Positions 28,040 to 37,396 of a stretch of DNA of 55,017 bases are shown here, piece by piece. Source of the DNA: JAJTFW01 sp964534995 (GTDB lineage: Bacteria; Bacteroidota; Bacteroidia; AKYH767-A; OLB10); NCBI GenBank assembly GCA_964534995.1, contig CAZHSC010000014.1, positions 1-55,017 of the forward strand. Reading direction: 5' to 3'. A program made the translations under genes and the position numbers. A model generated the notes under the pieces. That model searched no databases and was not told where the DNA came from. It saw only the letters and a program-made list of their open reading frames with translations. Numbering within the stretch: position 1 is the first letter of the stretch; every line of letters starts with the position of its first letter.

Positions 28040-28071
28040 CCCTCCCTTTTAGAGGGATAAGAATAAATAAC

Positions 28072-28383
28072 ATGTACGCTATTGTAAATATCGCAGGACA
28101 GCAGTTTAAAGTACAGGAAAACAAGCCTGTATTCGTTCATCGACTGGATGCCAAAGAAGGAGATGCTGTTAAATTCGACCAGGTTCTTCTTGTTGATGAT
28201 AATGGTTCCGTAAAAGTTGGCGCTCCGTTAGTGGCAGGTGCTCAGGTAACGGCCAAAGTTCTTTCTCATCTTAAAGGGGATAAAGTTTTGGTCTTTAAAA
28301 AGAAGCGCCGTAAGGGCTATCAGAAGATGAACGGACATCGTCAGTCTCTTACCAAAATTCAAATTGAAAAAATCTCAGCTTAA
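28072..28383 (+). CDS. rplU: 50S ribosomal protein L21
   Basis: Ribosomal protein of the large subunit that binds 23S rRNA. The product MYAIVNIAGQQFKVQENKP... has 103 residues, standard length, with the L21 signature near the C-terminus (KKKRRKGYQKMNGHRQSLTKIQI). A longer in-frame ORF extends upstream to 28009 through the promoter and is discarded, because the promoter box at 28032-28039 lies inside that extension. It forms a two-gene operon with rpmA, the usual bacterial arrangement. Confidence 0.97.
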   Translation: MYAIVNIAGQQFKVQENKPVFVHRLDAKEGDAVKFDQVLLVDDNGSVKVGAPLVAGAQVTAKVLSHLKGDKVLVFKKKRRKGYQKMNGHRQSLTKIQIEKISA

Positions 28384-28403
28384 AGAATTAATAGTTTTAA
28401 GAC

Positions 28404-28676
28404 ATGGCACATAAGAAAGGCGTCGGTAGTTCCAAGAACGGACGCGAATCACATAGCAAGCGCCTTGGCATTAAGGTGTTCGGCGGTCAAAAAGTAATCG
28501 CCGGTAATATTATCATTCGTCAGCGTGGTACTAAACACCATCCTGGAGAAAATGTTGGTATGGGTAAAGATCATACCTTGTTCGCACTGGTTGATGGAAC
28601 CGTAATGTTCCGCAAGCGCCGTGATGATAAATCTTTTGTTTACGTTAAGCCTTTCGATGCTTCTGCCGAAGCATAA
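28404..28676 (+). CDS. rpmA: 50S ribosomal protein L27
   Basis: Large-subunit protein whose N-terminus reaches the peptidyl transferase centre. The 90-residue product starts MAHKKGVGSSKNGRESHSKRLG, the strongly conserved L27 N-terminus without the cleavable extension found in Firmicutes, and contains GNIIIRQRGTKHHPGENVGMGKDHTLFA. It lies 20 bp downstream of rplU and is followed by a terminator. Confidence 0.98.
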   Translation: MAHKKGVGSSKNGRESHSKRLGIKVFGGQKVIAGNIIIRQRGTKHHPGENVGMGKDHTLFALVDGTVMFRKRRDDKSFVYVKPFDASAEA

Positions 28677-28702
28677 TTGACTTACCTGATATCCCAAAAA
28701 AA

Positions 28703-28730
28703 GCCCTGTGATTCACGGGGCTTTTTTTTT
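28703..28730 (+). terminator. Rho-independent terminator of rplU-rpmA
   Basis: Stem GCCCTGTG (28703-28710) with CACGGGGC (28714-28721), ATT loop, an A-rich run before it and nine Ts after it. Eight base pairs including one G:T. Confidence 0.92.
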
Positions 28731-28989
28731 CTCTATGTTCGAACCTTTAAAAGCACTTGCGGCCCGTAAAAATGCCATCGCTTTCAAAATGGACATACCA
28801 ATGAAATGGCAATTTAAAATTATTTCTCAACATGAAATGTTTTTTCAGGCCATGTAAAGGGTAGTACTGAGCAGGAAAAACCGGTCATGCGCCGTAACTG
28901 AAACTTAATTATTTTGACAGATTCTCCACCGTCACCGCTTAGATTCCATCCCAATTAAAATTTTTAATAATTAAGGAGAAAGCCTGACT
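28731..28989. other. Intergenic region between rpmA and a convergent hypothetical gene
   Basis: About 260 bp after the terminator with no ORF of note, no RNA gene and no repeat that I can recognise. The two flanking genes converge here. Confidence 0.6.
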
Positions 28990-29853
28990 TTAGAGTTTCC
29001 AGCTGGAAATAGAAATGGATCGTTTGTTAAAACCGCTGATGCCGAAAATTTTTTCCTGTTTGATATTTGTGCAATAATCAAAGCGGGCAGGTTCCGAATT
29101 GGCTTCCAGTGCCGGATTAACCACGATCTTATTCTGACTTGTGTTTTCAAAGATAAGATTATAAAAGCGGTCATAATAGACTACGGATTTATTCATATCA
29201 TTCACCAGTAAAATTTTACTTTTTGGTGTAAGATTATCCGACAACCATATGTCTTCCTTTTTCATGTTGGCATAACTCTTATGATTGTTGATTTTCTTGA
29301 TGTAATTGTAATGGGCCTGGTATATGTATCCGTTTTTATAATTGAGGAATAAATTATAAGAATAGGTGAAGCGTGTGAAATAAAAATCCTGCAGGTAGTC
29401 ATTATTGCTGTAATAGGTGGGTATGGATGGGATTTCGAAATGTTTATAATAATGATTCAACAGGGTAAACCAGTCTTCCGGTTTAGCATAGGGCAGGGTT
29501 TCCAGCTTCCTGAATTTGGAGGAGTATCGGTAGATGTTCTGCTCGTTATTGTCCATGATAAGGAGGTTATCATATTCATCGTATTCCAAAGCGCGAACAC
29601 ATTTTTCATTGGGAAGTTTAATACTGTCGATCTGCTCTCCGCTGATGTTAAAAATATACACGTAAGGCCGGGAGCATGCATTGAAGGCGATGTTTTCTTT
29701 TGAATCGGCAGCCATCTTAAAGCTGTAACCGGAAACACCTTCCACTTTTTCGGTAGGAATGGTGAAGAGGTCGGTACGATACAGTCGCCCTTCCTGGGCA
29801 TGAGATGAGTAGCAAGCCAGGAATACGAGTAGCAGAATTAGTTTCTTTTTCAC
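28990..29853 (-). CDS. Secreted hypothetical protein with beta-propeller-like strands
   Basis: A 287-residue protein with a clear signal peptide (KKLILLLVFLACYSSHAQ). The mature part is rich in aromatic residues and Asn, with repeated short strands such as RPYVYIFNISGEQIDSIKLP, VRALEYDEYDNLLIMDNNEQNIYRYSSKFR and KSVVYYDRFYNLIFEN. These resemble blades of a 6-bladed/NHL-type propeller, a family seen in Bacteroidota secreted proteins, but the match is weak and I do not assign a family firmly. It has no T9SS sorting domain and no operon partner. The function is unknown. Confidence 0.7.
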   Translation of the reverse strand: MKKKLILLLVFLACYSSHAQEGRLYRTDLFTIPTEKVEGVSGYSFKMAADSKENIAFNACSRPYVYIFNISGEQIDSIKLPNEKCVRALEYDEYDNLLIMDNNEQNIYRYSSKFRKLETLPYAKPEDWFTLLNHYYKHFEIPSIPTYYSNNDYLQDFYFTRFTYSYNLFLNYKNGYIYQAHYNYIKKINNHKSYANMKKEDIWLSDNLTPKSKILLVNDMNKSVVYYDRFYNLIFENTSQNKIVVNPALEANSEPARFDYCTNIKQEKIFGISGFNKRSISISSWKL

Positions 29854-30058
29854 ACCTGCAAAGAAAATGAAAAACAGTTTTACCTGCTGAACCCTGGGGG
29901 TAAGCTTGTAATTTCATAAAGTAATTCAACGGTAAACTCGCACTTTACCGTTGAATTCATCCTTTGCCACAGCGGGATTTCTGAAGACCGAATCACAGCC
30001 AACCATGCTGAGTATTTTCAGTAGGTACGCCTCCTTCCTGATAGGAAGGGGCCGGGCA

Positions 30059-33000
30059 TCAGTTCCCGGAAGATATCATTTCCGGGTCGACCGGCTTTGA
30101 ATCATGGATTACGGCTTCGTCTTTGTTGCCACTCAGCCTTTGTAACATACGGTTCCATCTCATCCGAAGCCTGTCCGTAAGCAAATACATTACGGGCACC
30201 AGAATCAGGGTCAGGAAGGTAGCGAAGGACAGTCCAAAAATCATGGTCCAACTCAGAGGTCCCCAGAAAGCCACGCTATCTCCGCCAAAGAACAGATGTG
30301 GGTTCCCCGTGCTGAGCAGGGATTCAAAATCGATATTCAAACCGATGGCCAGCGGAATCAGGCCAAGCATGGTAGCACAAGCCGTCAGCAAAACGGGAGT
30401 CATTCTTGTTTTTCCCGCTTCAATGATGGCGTCCCAGGTGTTGTAGCCCTGTTCTTTGAGCAGGTCGGTAAACTCTACCAGAAGGATTCCATTTCGGACA
30501 ACGATTCCCGCCAGGGCCACAATACCGATACCCATCATAATCGTGGAAACTGTCATACCGGTAATGGCATAGCCCAGAAATACGCCAATCATACTGAATA
30601 TAATTTCGGTGAGAATGATTATCGGTTTACTTAGTGAGTTGAACTGGGTAACCAAAATCAGGAAAATGAGTCCGAGTGAAACCAGCATGGCGGTACCCAG
30701 GAAACTCATGGTTTCAGCCTGCTCTTCGGTTTGTCCTGTCATGACTACTTCAATGCCATCAGGAACCTGGAACTGGGCCACCTTTTTCTGTACATTTCCT
30801 ACAACACCGTTTGGATCATAACCCGCCAGTACATTTGAATTTAATGTGATAACACGTTTCTGATTTATTCTTTTAATACCTCCATAGGTGCTGGAATACT
30901 GGATTTCGCAAAACGCAGAAAGCGGCACTTGTCGCACTATGCCACCCATGTTCATATCACGGAAGGTGATTTTGGTATTCTTTAAAGCATCCACATTGGT
31001 CCGCTGGCTGTATTCATAGCGCAACTGAATGGGGTATTCATCATTGTCGTCCCTGAATTTGCTTACTTCACTTCCAAAAACAGCGTTGCGAATTTCCATG
31101 CCAATCTGTGCAGTACTGATACCTTCGCGGTTGGCGCGTTCCCGGTCGATATTAAAAACGATTTCCGGCTTGCTGGTTTCAAAATCCGATTTCAGCTGTT
31201 CTACTCCCGGCACATCTTCCGTTTCAAGGTAACGCTTCAGGGCTTCAGCCGTTTTCACCAGTTCTTCAAACTTATCACCGCGCACTTCAATGTTAATCGG
31301 TTTACCTACCGGAGGGCCGCCCTGCTCCTGGTCAACACTGATTTCAACACCCGGAATGCCTTTTACCGCTTCGCGTATGTTGGTCAAATATTTTTTTGAG
31401 GAGATCCCGTCACGGTCACTGAATTTTTTAAAGGCGACGGTTATTTTGGCCTTATGGGGCTGAACACTGGGGTCAAATTCATTCGCGTCGTTCGTACCTA
31501 CGGCAACGTTACTGATTACCGAGGTGACAATTGGGTTATTTTCGCCCAGGGCTTTATAAACCCTTCTCTCAACAATTTTAGTGATACTGTCGGTTGTTTC
31601 CTGATCGGTACCGATAGGGGCTTTGATATAGGCGTAAATAAAATTAGGATCGCTTGAGGGAAAGAAAACGAATTCATTTCTTCCGAAAACCATGGCGAAC
31701 AATGAAACGAAAAACAGCATCACGGTTCCCCATATCATCATCTTGGGGCGGTGTAAGGCCCATTCAAGTTTCCGTGCATACCATTCTTTAAATCTGGGCC
31801 ATTTTTCTTCCTGGAAAACCCAGATAATCCGTTGCAGGTAATAATGGTTCAGAAAATTGAATCCAATAGTAAGTAACATCAGGTTTCCCAGTGCATGCCC
31901 GCCGCCCAGGTGAAAAAGTATACTCAGAGCGATGAGTACTATTGAACTTATTTTCAACCCCCGGGTCATTGTAGGGTGCTTGATATGTTCTTCGTCGTGC
32001 GGTTTCATAAACTGTACAGCGAAGACCGGATTAATGATATAGGCTACAAGGAGGGAGGCCAGCAGGGTTACAATGAGCGTTATGGGCAGAAAGAACATGA
32101 ATTCGCCAATTGTACCGGTCCAGAAGGCGAGCGGTATGAAAGGGGCGAGGGTGGTTAATGTTCCGCTCAGTACGGGAAGAAACACTTCACCGGCAGCCAG
32201 TTTTGCTGACTCTTTAATGTTCCGCTTGCCGTTGGCATAAATCCGATGTGTGTTTTCAATTACGACAATCGCGTCATCTACCACGATACCCAGCGCAAGC
32301 AGGAATGCGAAAAGAACAATCATGTTAAGGGTGAAGCCGATCGCCGGCATTACCAGGAAGGCCAGGAACATGGACAAGGGTACGCTCGTGGCCACAAAGA
32401 AAGCATTGGTGGTACCCATAAAAAACATCAGTATCAGTAATACCAGGATAAAGCCAATGATGATCGTATTGATAAGATCGTGGAGGGTGGTCCTTGTCTG
32501 ATCGCTTTGGTCGCCGGTCATGGTGACTTTAAGGGAAGAGGGCAGCTCCTTTTCCTGCATGTCAGCAATGATATTTTTAATTTTATCGGTAGCTTCAATC
32601 AGGTTGTATCCGGTTCGTTTTACTACGTTGAGGGTAATTACGTTTTTTCCATCCAGACGGGCGAAGCTTTCCTGTTCCCTGTAAGTATCCTGCACATCGG
32701 CGATATCTTTCAGGTATACTGTGGCACCTGAAGCGCCTCCGATAATAATATTTTTAACCTGATTTATGTCTTTGAATTCACCCTTTACGCCTATGGTCCT
32801 TCTGACGCCATCACTTGAAACAGTTCCACCGGAAATCGACATATTTTCATAAGCCACCGCCCTCTCGATATCGCCAAGTGCAATCTGGGCGGCCTGCATT
32901 TTATACATATCCACATTGATCTGTATCTCACGGTCAAGGGCCCCCACCATTTCTATACGGCTTATTTCTTTCAGGCTTTCTATTTTATCCTTGATGTCAT

Positions 33001-33493
33001 CCGCGTAGTTCTTCAGCTTGTTCAGTTCCATATCTCCCGACAGATTGATGAAGAGGATGGGGATTTCGCTGAAGTTGATATCTGTGATGGCAGGCTCCTG
33101 TTTCAGGTCATTGGGTAAGTCCGAACGCGCTTTGTCCACCGCATCTTTCACCCGTTGTTTGGCATCGGAAACAGGAACATCGGTATTAAATTCAACGATG
33201 ATGCTCGTAAAGTCCTGTACCGAGTTACTGGTAATTTTTTTCACGCCCGTTGCGGCCTTGACCTGTTTTTCGATAGGCTTTGCAATCAGGTTTTCCATGT
33301 CCGCGGGAGAAGTTCCGGGGTGTACCACGCTGACAAATATTTGTGGCAGAGAGATGTCCGGGAAGTTCTCTTTTGGTAAACCTGAATAGGTCATCATACC
33401 TGCAAGGGTAATGATCACCGTAAGAATAAAAATGGTGGTTTTATTATCTATGGCCCAGCTGCTGGGTTTAAATTCTTTAAATACGTCTTTCAT
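30059..33493 (-). CDS. RND-family efflux permease (AcrB/HAE1-like)
   Basis: Inner-membrane proton-driven pump of a tripartite efflux system. At 1144 residues it is longer than AcrB (about 1050). It begins KPSSWAIDNKTTIFILTVIITLAGMMTYSGLPKENFPDIS, typical of RND N-termini. The TM4 proton-relay region has LGIVVDDAIVVIENTHR near residue 400, and the matching TM10-11 region has GIGIVALAGIVVRNGILLVEFTDLL near the C-terminus. A stretch at about residues 510-560 contains extra hydrophobic segments between the two halves. It is the last gene of a tetR-tolC-hlyD-rnd set, which supplies the other two pump components and the likely regulator. The substrate is unknown. Confidence 0.94.
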   Translation of the reverse strand: MKDVFKEFKPSSWAIDNKTTIFILTVIITLAGMMTYSGLPKENFPDISLPQIFVSVVHPGTSPADMENLIAKPIEKQVKAATGVKKITSNSVQDFTSIIVEFNTDVPVSDAKQRVKDAVDKARSDLPNDLKQEPAITDINFSEIPILFINLSGDMELNKLKNYADDIKDKIESLKEISRIEMVGALDREIQINVDMYKMQAAQIALGDIERAVAYENMSISGGTVSSDGVRRTIGVKGEFKDINQVKNIIIGGASGATVYLKDIADVQDTYREQESFARLDGKNVITLNVVKRTGYNLIEATDKIKNIIADMQEKELPSSLKVTMTGDQSDQTRTTLHDLINTIIIGFILVLLILMFFMGTTNAFFVATSVPLSMFLAFLVMPAIGFTLNMIVLFAFLLALGIVVDDAIVVIENTHRIYANGKRNIKESAKLAAGEVFLPVLSGTLTTLAPFIPLAFWTGTIGEFMFFLPITLIVTLLASLLVAYIINPVFAVQFMKPHDEEHIKHPTMTRGLKISSIVLIALSILFHLGGGHALGNLMLLTIGFNFLNHYYLQRIIWVFQEEKWPRFKEWYARKLEWALHRPKMMIWGTVMLFFVSLFAMVFGRNEFVFFPSSDPNFIYAYIKAPIGTDQETTDSITKIVERRVYKALGENNPIVTSVISNVAVGTNDANEFDPSVQPHKAKITVAFKKFSDRDGISSKKYLTNIREAVKGIPGVEISVDQEQGGPPVGKPINIEVRGDKFEELVKTAEALKRYLETEDVPGVEQLKSDFETSKPEIVFNIDRERANREGISTAQIGMEIRNAVFGSEVSKFRDDNDEYPIQLRYEYSQRTNVDALKNTKITFRDMNMGGIVRQVPLSAFCEIQYSSTYGGIKRINQKRVITLNSNVLAGYDPNGVVGNVQKKVAQFQVPDGIEVVMTGQTEEQAETMSFLGTAMLVSLGLIFLILVTQFNSLSKPIIILTEIIFSMIGVFLGYAITGMTVSTIMMGIGIVALAGIVVRNGILLVEFTDLLKEQGYNTWDAIIEAGKTRMTPVLLTACATMLGLIPLAIGLNIDFESLLSTGNPHLFFGGDSVAFWGPLSWTMIFGLSFATFLTLILVPVMYLLTDRLRMRWNRMLQRLSGNKDEAVIHDSKPVDPEMISSGN

Positions 33494-33537
33494 TACCTGT
33501 ATGGATTAGTAAAAATTTCATAGGAGTAGGGCGGTGT

Positions 33538-34641
33538 TCAAAGATTGATCTTTTGTCCGTCAACGAGATCCTGGTATCCGCTGGTGATTACCAGGTCGCC
33601 CGCCTTCAGGCCTTCCAGAATTTCTAGTTTACCTGCGTAATTAAGTCCGGTTTTTACGAGTTGCTTTTTTGCTTTTCCACCCTCGGCAATGAAGAGATAA
33701 CTCCCTTCAGGTGTATTTTGCACTACCGCCAGCGGGAGAACGATGGCTTGCTCTGATTTGTAGTCGGCAATACGTACAATAGCCACTTGATTGGGGTGCA
33801 GTGAAACCTCCTTATCGGTTAAATTAACCTCTACCCGGAAAGTGCGGTTAACCGGGTCGATAACTTTTCCGGCATAGGTAATGTTTGCATGAACCGTTGA
33901 TTCCTGATCAGGGAAATAGACTTCTACAGGATCTCCTTTCTGTACCTTTGAAATATATGCTTCGGCTACCTCCGCCTGAACTTTCAGTTTAGAGAAGTTA
34001 ACCACCCGGAGGCCCGGCATTCCGGGAGCGAAGGACTGACCGGGCTTCAGATCCATCGCGTCCACAGTACCATTGATGGGCGATTTTATGCGCGTCATCT
34101 CCAGTTGTTGGCGAACCGTGGCCATTTTCCTGTCGATAGATTCAAGGTTGTTTTTCGCCTGAAGGAACTGGATTTCCGTACCAATCTTCTGGTCCCACAG
34201 CGATTTTTGTTTTAAGTAAAGGGTATTGGCGAAATCACGGGCACTTTGCAGTTCCTCGAGGCTCTTGGTATATACCGTGCTTTCCAGTTGTGCAAGTACA
34301 CTGCCTTCGTTTACTTTATCCCCTGCTTTTACGAAAATCTTTGCGATAATACCGGGGGTTTCGGGGCTTACCATCACATTGTCTTCTCCTTCCACTTTGG
34401 CCTGCACTTCAATCAGGTGACTGAAAGTAGTAGGTGCAATGGAGGTCACGGCTACATCGCGTCCTGCCTCTTTTTTTCCTTCGCCGCTTTTCGAAATTTC
34501 AGCTTCGAGCAAGGCGATTTTTTCCTTGATTTCCGCCTGTTGCTTTTTCAGGGATTCAAGTTCCGCTTTTTTATCGCCCTTGCCGCAGGAGCTTAGGGCC
34601 ACGGTTAAAACGATACCGATAATATATGGAATATTTTTCAT
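33538..34641 (-). CDS. RND efflux periplasmic adaptor (membrane fusion lipoprotein)
   Basis: HlyD/AcrA-type adaptor joining the pump to the outer-membrane channel. The start at 34641 gives MKNIPYIIGIVLTVALSSCGKGDKK, a lipoprotein signal with lipobox LSSC; a longer in-frame start at 34665 is less plausible. A coiled coil follows immediately (LESLKKQQAEIKEKIALLEAEIS), then a lipoyl/barrel-sandwich half (SPETPGIIAKIFVKAGDKVNEGSVLAQLES), a helical hairpin, the second lipoyl half (RIKSPINGTVDAMDLKPGQSF) and a beta-barrel domain. It has 367 residues. It lies between the TolC-like gene (30 bp away) and the RND gene (44 bp away). Confidence 0.93.
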   Translation of the reverse strand: MKNIPYIIGIVLTVALSSCGKGDKKAELESLKKQQAEIKEKIALLEAEISKSGEGKKEAGRDVAVTSIAPTTFSHLIEVQAKVEGEDNVMVSPETPGIIAKIFVKAGDKVNEGSVLAQLESTVYTKSLEELQSARDFANTLYLKQKSLWDQKIGTEIQFLQAKNNLESIDRKMATVRQQLEMTRIKSPINGTVDAMDLKPGQSFAPGMPGLRVVNFSKLKVQAEVAEAYISKVQKGDPVEVYFPDQESTVHANITYAGKVIDPVNRTFRVEVNLTDKEVSLHPNQVAIVRIADYKSEQAIVLPLAVVQNTPEGSYLFIAEGGKAKKQLVKTGLNYAGKLEILEGLKAGDLVITSGYQDLVDGQKINL

Positions 34642-34671
34642 ATCTGTTGGGGTGGATATAATCAATTTATT

Positions 34672-36006
34672 TTAATAGTTAATCTGGCCACTGGCTTTGT
34701 CAAGTTCAATCCTGGCGATAATGGTATCATATAATGTGCTGAAATAATTAGCATCGGCTTCCCGCAGTGAACTTTCGGCATCCACCACTTCAAGGCTGGA
34801 GCCAACGCCATTGTCGTATTTAACTTTGGCCACACTGGCAATTTCATTGGCTAGTTCTTTGTTTTTCTTTACAATGGTAAGGCTGGCGAGATAATTCTCG
34901 AAATTTGTTCTGGCAGATGCGAGTTCCAGCTGGTAGCTGTTTTTCATCAGCTCCATGGCATTTTCAACTTTTTGCAGGGAGAGCCTGGCTTGTGCCACTT
35001 TTGAACTGCGCTGTAATCCATCCCAGATGGGGATGGATAACTTTAATCCGATGATAGAAGTAGGATACCATTTCAGGCCCGATTCAAAAATATCAAAGGT
35101 ATTCCTGGCGTTGTTATAGCTGAAACTTCCAAACGCAACAAGGCTTGGCAGATACAATGACTGGTATCTTTTTACATCCAGCTCCTGCATCCTTTTATTA
35201 ACGGTCATCACTTCATATTCCGGGCGGTTACTCAGGTTAACACTGTCGGGTAAGGCCTTTTCCGTCAAAGCAATCTCTTCCAGTTTGTCGCTCAGTGTAA
35301 TTTCCTGCATGGCAGGATAACTCATCTGAAATTTCAACAGGGTGTAACTTACGCTTTTAAACCTGATAATTTTTTCTTTTTCAACCATCAGGTTGTTATA
35401 GGTAAGTTCAATGCGGTCGACATCTATTTTTTCTACAAAACCATTTTCATAGAGCGCCCGTGTGTCGCTAAGTAATTTTTTGACTCTTTCCAGGTTGGCT
35501 TCAATAATTTCCATCCTGGCCTCTGATACAAGCGCCCCATAATAAGCTTTACTTACATTTACAGCGGTTTCAGTACGTGTTTGCTTGGACTGTTTATGGC
35601 TGAGTTCCCTGTAGGTCCTGCTCGCCTGTAATCCTACCAGATAACTGCCGTCAAACAACAATTGTGAAACAGAAGCGCCAGCCGAGGCGGTGTACTGCAG
35701 GCCAAACTGCACCGGGAAAAAGGAACCGGGTTCGCCGTCAAAGAACTCACCCGGCACAAAACTGACCGGGATGTCAAGGAAGTCATTCAGTTCTGCGTTT
35801 GCATTGATTTGCGGGGTACCCAGGCCTACCAGTTCCTTGATTTTTTTCTCTGCTATTTCTTCTTCCAGCAGTGCATTCTTTACCGAGGAGTGATTTGCCA
35901 GGGCATAATCTATAGCCTGTTTCAGGCTGAAGGTGTTTTCCTGGGCCCGGACAGTACCTGATATAAACAGGAGGAGGTACAAAGTCAGGAGTTTTCTCAT
36001 TGCCAT
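34672..36006 (-). CDS. TolC-family outer membrane efflux protein
   Basis: Outer-membrane channel of the tripartite pump. It has a signal peptide (RKLLTLYLLLFISGTVRAQ) followed by FSLKQAIDYALANHSSVKNALLEEEIAEKKI, the typical first helix of TolC-like proteins, and a second repeat of long helices (SLQKVENAMELMKNSYQLELASARTNFENY ... YDNGVGSSLEVVDAESSLREA). I use the ATG at 36006 (444 residues) because the upstream alternative at 36024 is a TTG inside a possible promoter element. It precedes the adaptor gene and follows tetR on the same strand. Confidence 0.92.
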   Translation of the reverse strand: MAMRKLLTLYLLLFISGTVRAQENTFSLKQAIDYALANHSSVKNALLEEEIAEKKIKELVGLGTPQINANAELNDFLDIPVSFVPGEFFDGEPGSFFPVQFGLQYTASAGASVSQLLFDGSYLVGLQASRTYRELSHKQSKQTRTETAVNVSKAYYGALVSEARMEIIEANLERVKKLLSDTRALYENGFVEKIDVDRIELTYNNLMVEKEKIIRFKSVSYTLLKFQMSYPAMQEITLSDKLEEIALTEKALPDSVNLSNRPEYEVMTVNKRMQELDVKRYQSLYLPSLVAFGSFSYNNARNTFDIFESGLKWYPTSIIGLKLSIPIWDGLQRSSKVAQARLSLQKVENAMELMKNSYQLELASARTNFENYLASLTIVKKNKELANEIASVAKVKYDNGVGSSLEVVDAESSLREADANYFSTLYDTIIARIELDKASGQINY

Positions 36007-36126
36007 ATTATTTTGAGGTCGCAAAGGTTACTATTATTTATGAAACGATGTTAATATATCGGGTAAAACGTTTATTTTGTTTACTGAGACGAATCAGGAA
36101 GGGTATAATTGCATATAAACACATAT

Positions 36127-36753
36127 TTAATCTTCTTCCTCGATCAGCTTTTTATATTTGTTGATCAGCTTATGCCCCTTTAGAGTACAGATGCCATAGA
36201 GGTAATGCTCCAGTAACTGCACATTTACGTCGTGGAGGTTAAATTTATCGGCCGGGTAATATGCGGGATTCATACCCAGTTCAATTTCTTCCAGCCGCAA
36301 ACGGGCAATTATTTTGATGTTGAAGTCGTTTCGGTACAATCCCTGCTCCCTGCCATGTTCAATGTTCTTCACGATCATTTGCAGGACCTTTTCTTCTTTG
36401 AATTTTTTAAATAACTGCCAGGCTTCCGGATGGTATTTCGGCATATCAAAAAACATGTTGGGATTTACATTTGCAAAGACACTGCTCATGTATTGCATGG
36501 TAAAAAGAATTTCCTCAATGGAATTTTTTGATTTTTTTTCTATTTCTTCGAATTTGATGTTGTGTTCATGAATCCATTTTTCAACCAGCATCAGGACAAT
36601 TTTGTTTTTGTCTTCAAACTGCTGATACACGGTTTTTTTTGATACCCCCAGGTGGCGGGCGATATCATCCATCGTCACATTTTTAATTCCGAAACGGCAA
36701 AAAAGCTCATCAGCGCCCTTCAGAATACGGTTACAAACACTGAATACTTCCAT
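36127..36753 (-). CDS. TetR/AcrR-family transcriptional regulator of the efflux operon
   Basis: A 208-residue TetR-family repressor. The N-terminal helix-turn-helix reads NVTMDDIARHLGVSKKTVYQQFEDKN, a textbook TetR DNA-binding domain; the rest is a helical ligand-binding domain of no recognisable subfamily. A longer frame starts at a TTG at 36771, but that codon lies inside the minus-7 box CAAAACTA (reverse TAGTTTTG), so the ATG at 36753 is chosen. It is the first gene on the minus strand before tolC-hlyD-rnd, and a perfect 38-bp palindrome overlaps its promoter. Autoregulation and control of the pump are inferred. Confidence 0.92.
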   Translation of the reverse strand: MEVFSVCNRILKGADELFCRFGIKNVTMDDIARHLGVSKKTVYQQFEDKNKIVLMLVEKWIHEHNIKFEEIEKKSKNSIEEILFTMQYMSSVFANVNPNMFFDMPKYHPEAWQLFKKFKEEKVLQMIVKNIEHGREQGLYRNDFNIKIIARLRLEEIELGMNPAYYPADKFNLHDVNVQLLEHYLYGICTLKGHKLINKYKKLIEEED

Positions 36754-36768
36754 TTTTCTTAGCGAGCG

Positions 36769-36776
36769 CAAAACTA
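36769..36776 (-). promoter_or_regulatory. Minus-7 box (TAGTTTTG) of the tetR promoter
   Basis: On the minus strand TAGTTTTG matches TAnnTTTG exactly and ends 15 nt before the chosen tetR ATG. Its upstream half lies inside the palindromic operator candidate. Confidence 0.65.
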
Positions 36777-36810
36777 TGGAAACTATTTATACATAAATAG
36801 TTTCCATAGT
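36773..36810. promoter_or_regulatory. Perfect 38-bp palindrome, probable TetR operator
   Basis: Arms of 18 bp (36773-36790 and 36793-36810; ACTATGGAAACTATTTAT and its exact complement) flank a 2-bp AC centre. The palindrome overlaps the tetR minus-7 box. The size and symmetry suit two dimers or one large TetR dimer site. Confidence 0.75.
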
Positions 36811-36928
36811 GTATTGTTGGGAAGAAACCTAATAGTATACTGAAAATCAATGCGTAAAAATCAACCGGAGGCGGATTTGGTCTGAAAGTTCATGGTTTTG
36901 AACTGGCGCGAAAAGTTCAAAGACCCGG

Positions 36929-37270
36929 TTACCTGGGGGCGGAGCGCTCTTCAGGATTGATTTCGGGCGTCACCGGATTTTTGGATTCCGGAAGTGTCTC
37001 TGTTTCCTGGTCAGCAGTGTTTAATCCAGAAAGCAGGTTCTTATCTTCAGGAGGAAGAACTTTTGTCTGCTTTTCGATCTCATACATTCCCTGTTTGATT
37101 TCGCTCTGTACACCATTCATGGCATCCTTAAATTCACGGATCCCTTTACCCAGGCCACGTGCCAGGCCCGGAATATTTTTAGACCCGAAAAAAAGTAAAA
37201 CAAACAACAGGATTACCAGTAATTCACCTCCGCCTAAACTCTCGAGAAACAGAATAATCGCAACTATCAT
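36929..37270 (-). CDS. tatA: Sec-independent protein translocase TatA/TatE component
   Basis: Small membrane protein of the twin-arginine export system. It has one N-terminal transmembrane helix (about residues 5-28, GGGELLVILLFVLLFFGSKNIPGLARGLGKGIREF), which carries the TatA hallmark FGSKxIPxLARGLGKGIxEF, then an amphipathic helix and an acidic, proline-rich tail (DKNLLSGLNTADQETETLPESKNP). It has 113 residues. No tatC is nearby. A minus-7 box TATTTTTG lies 4 nt before the ATG, so the transcript may be leaderless. The call is TatA/E; which paralogue cannot be told. Confidence 0.92.
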   Translation of the reverse strand: MIVAIILFLESLGGGELLVILLFVLLFFGSKNIPGLARGLGKGIREFKDAMNGVQSEIKQGMYEIEKQTKVLPPEDKNLLSGLNTADQETETLPESKNPVTPEINPEERSAPR

Positions 37271-37274
37271 CCTG

Positions 37275-37282
37275 CAAAAATA
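37275..37282 (-). promoter_or_regulatory. Minus-7 box (TATTTTTG) of tatA, 4 nt from the start codon
   Basis: The minus-strand match to TAnnTTTG is exact; four bases (37271-37274) separate it from the ATG. A TTG lies about 22 nt upstream as a possible minus-33 element. Confidence 0.6.
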
Positions 37283-37396
37283 CTGACATTCTGAACGGTT
37301 TTATCAATACTGCGGATAATTTTCATTTCCCGGCAGGGAAATCCCTTTCTGTTTTTATACCTCCTTGAACGAAGTGGGGTTTGCCGGGTAAATACT

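Noticed and set aside
28040..28056. Hairpin CCCTC-CCTTTTA-GAGGG in front of rplU as an L21 autoregulatory leader
   Set aside because: It overlaps the expected transcription start a few bases after the minus-7 box, so the full hairpin would probably not be in the RNA.
28009..28071. N-terminal extension of L21
   Set aside because: The extra 21 codons run through the promoter box, and L21 proteins normally start at MYAIV.
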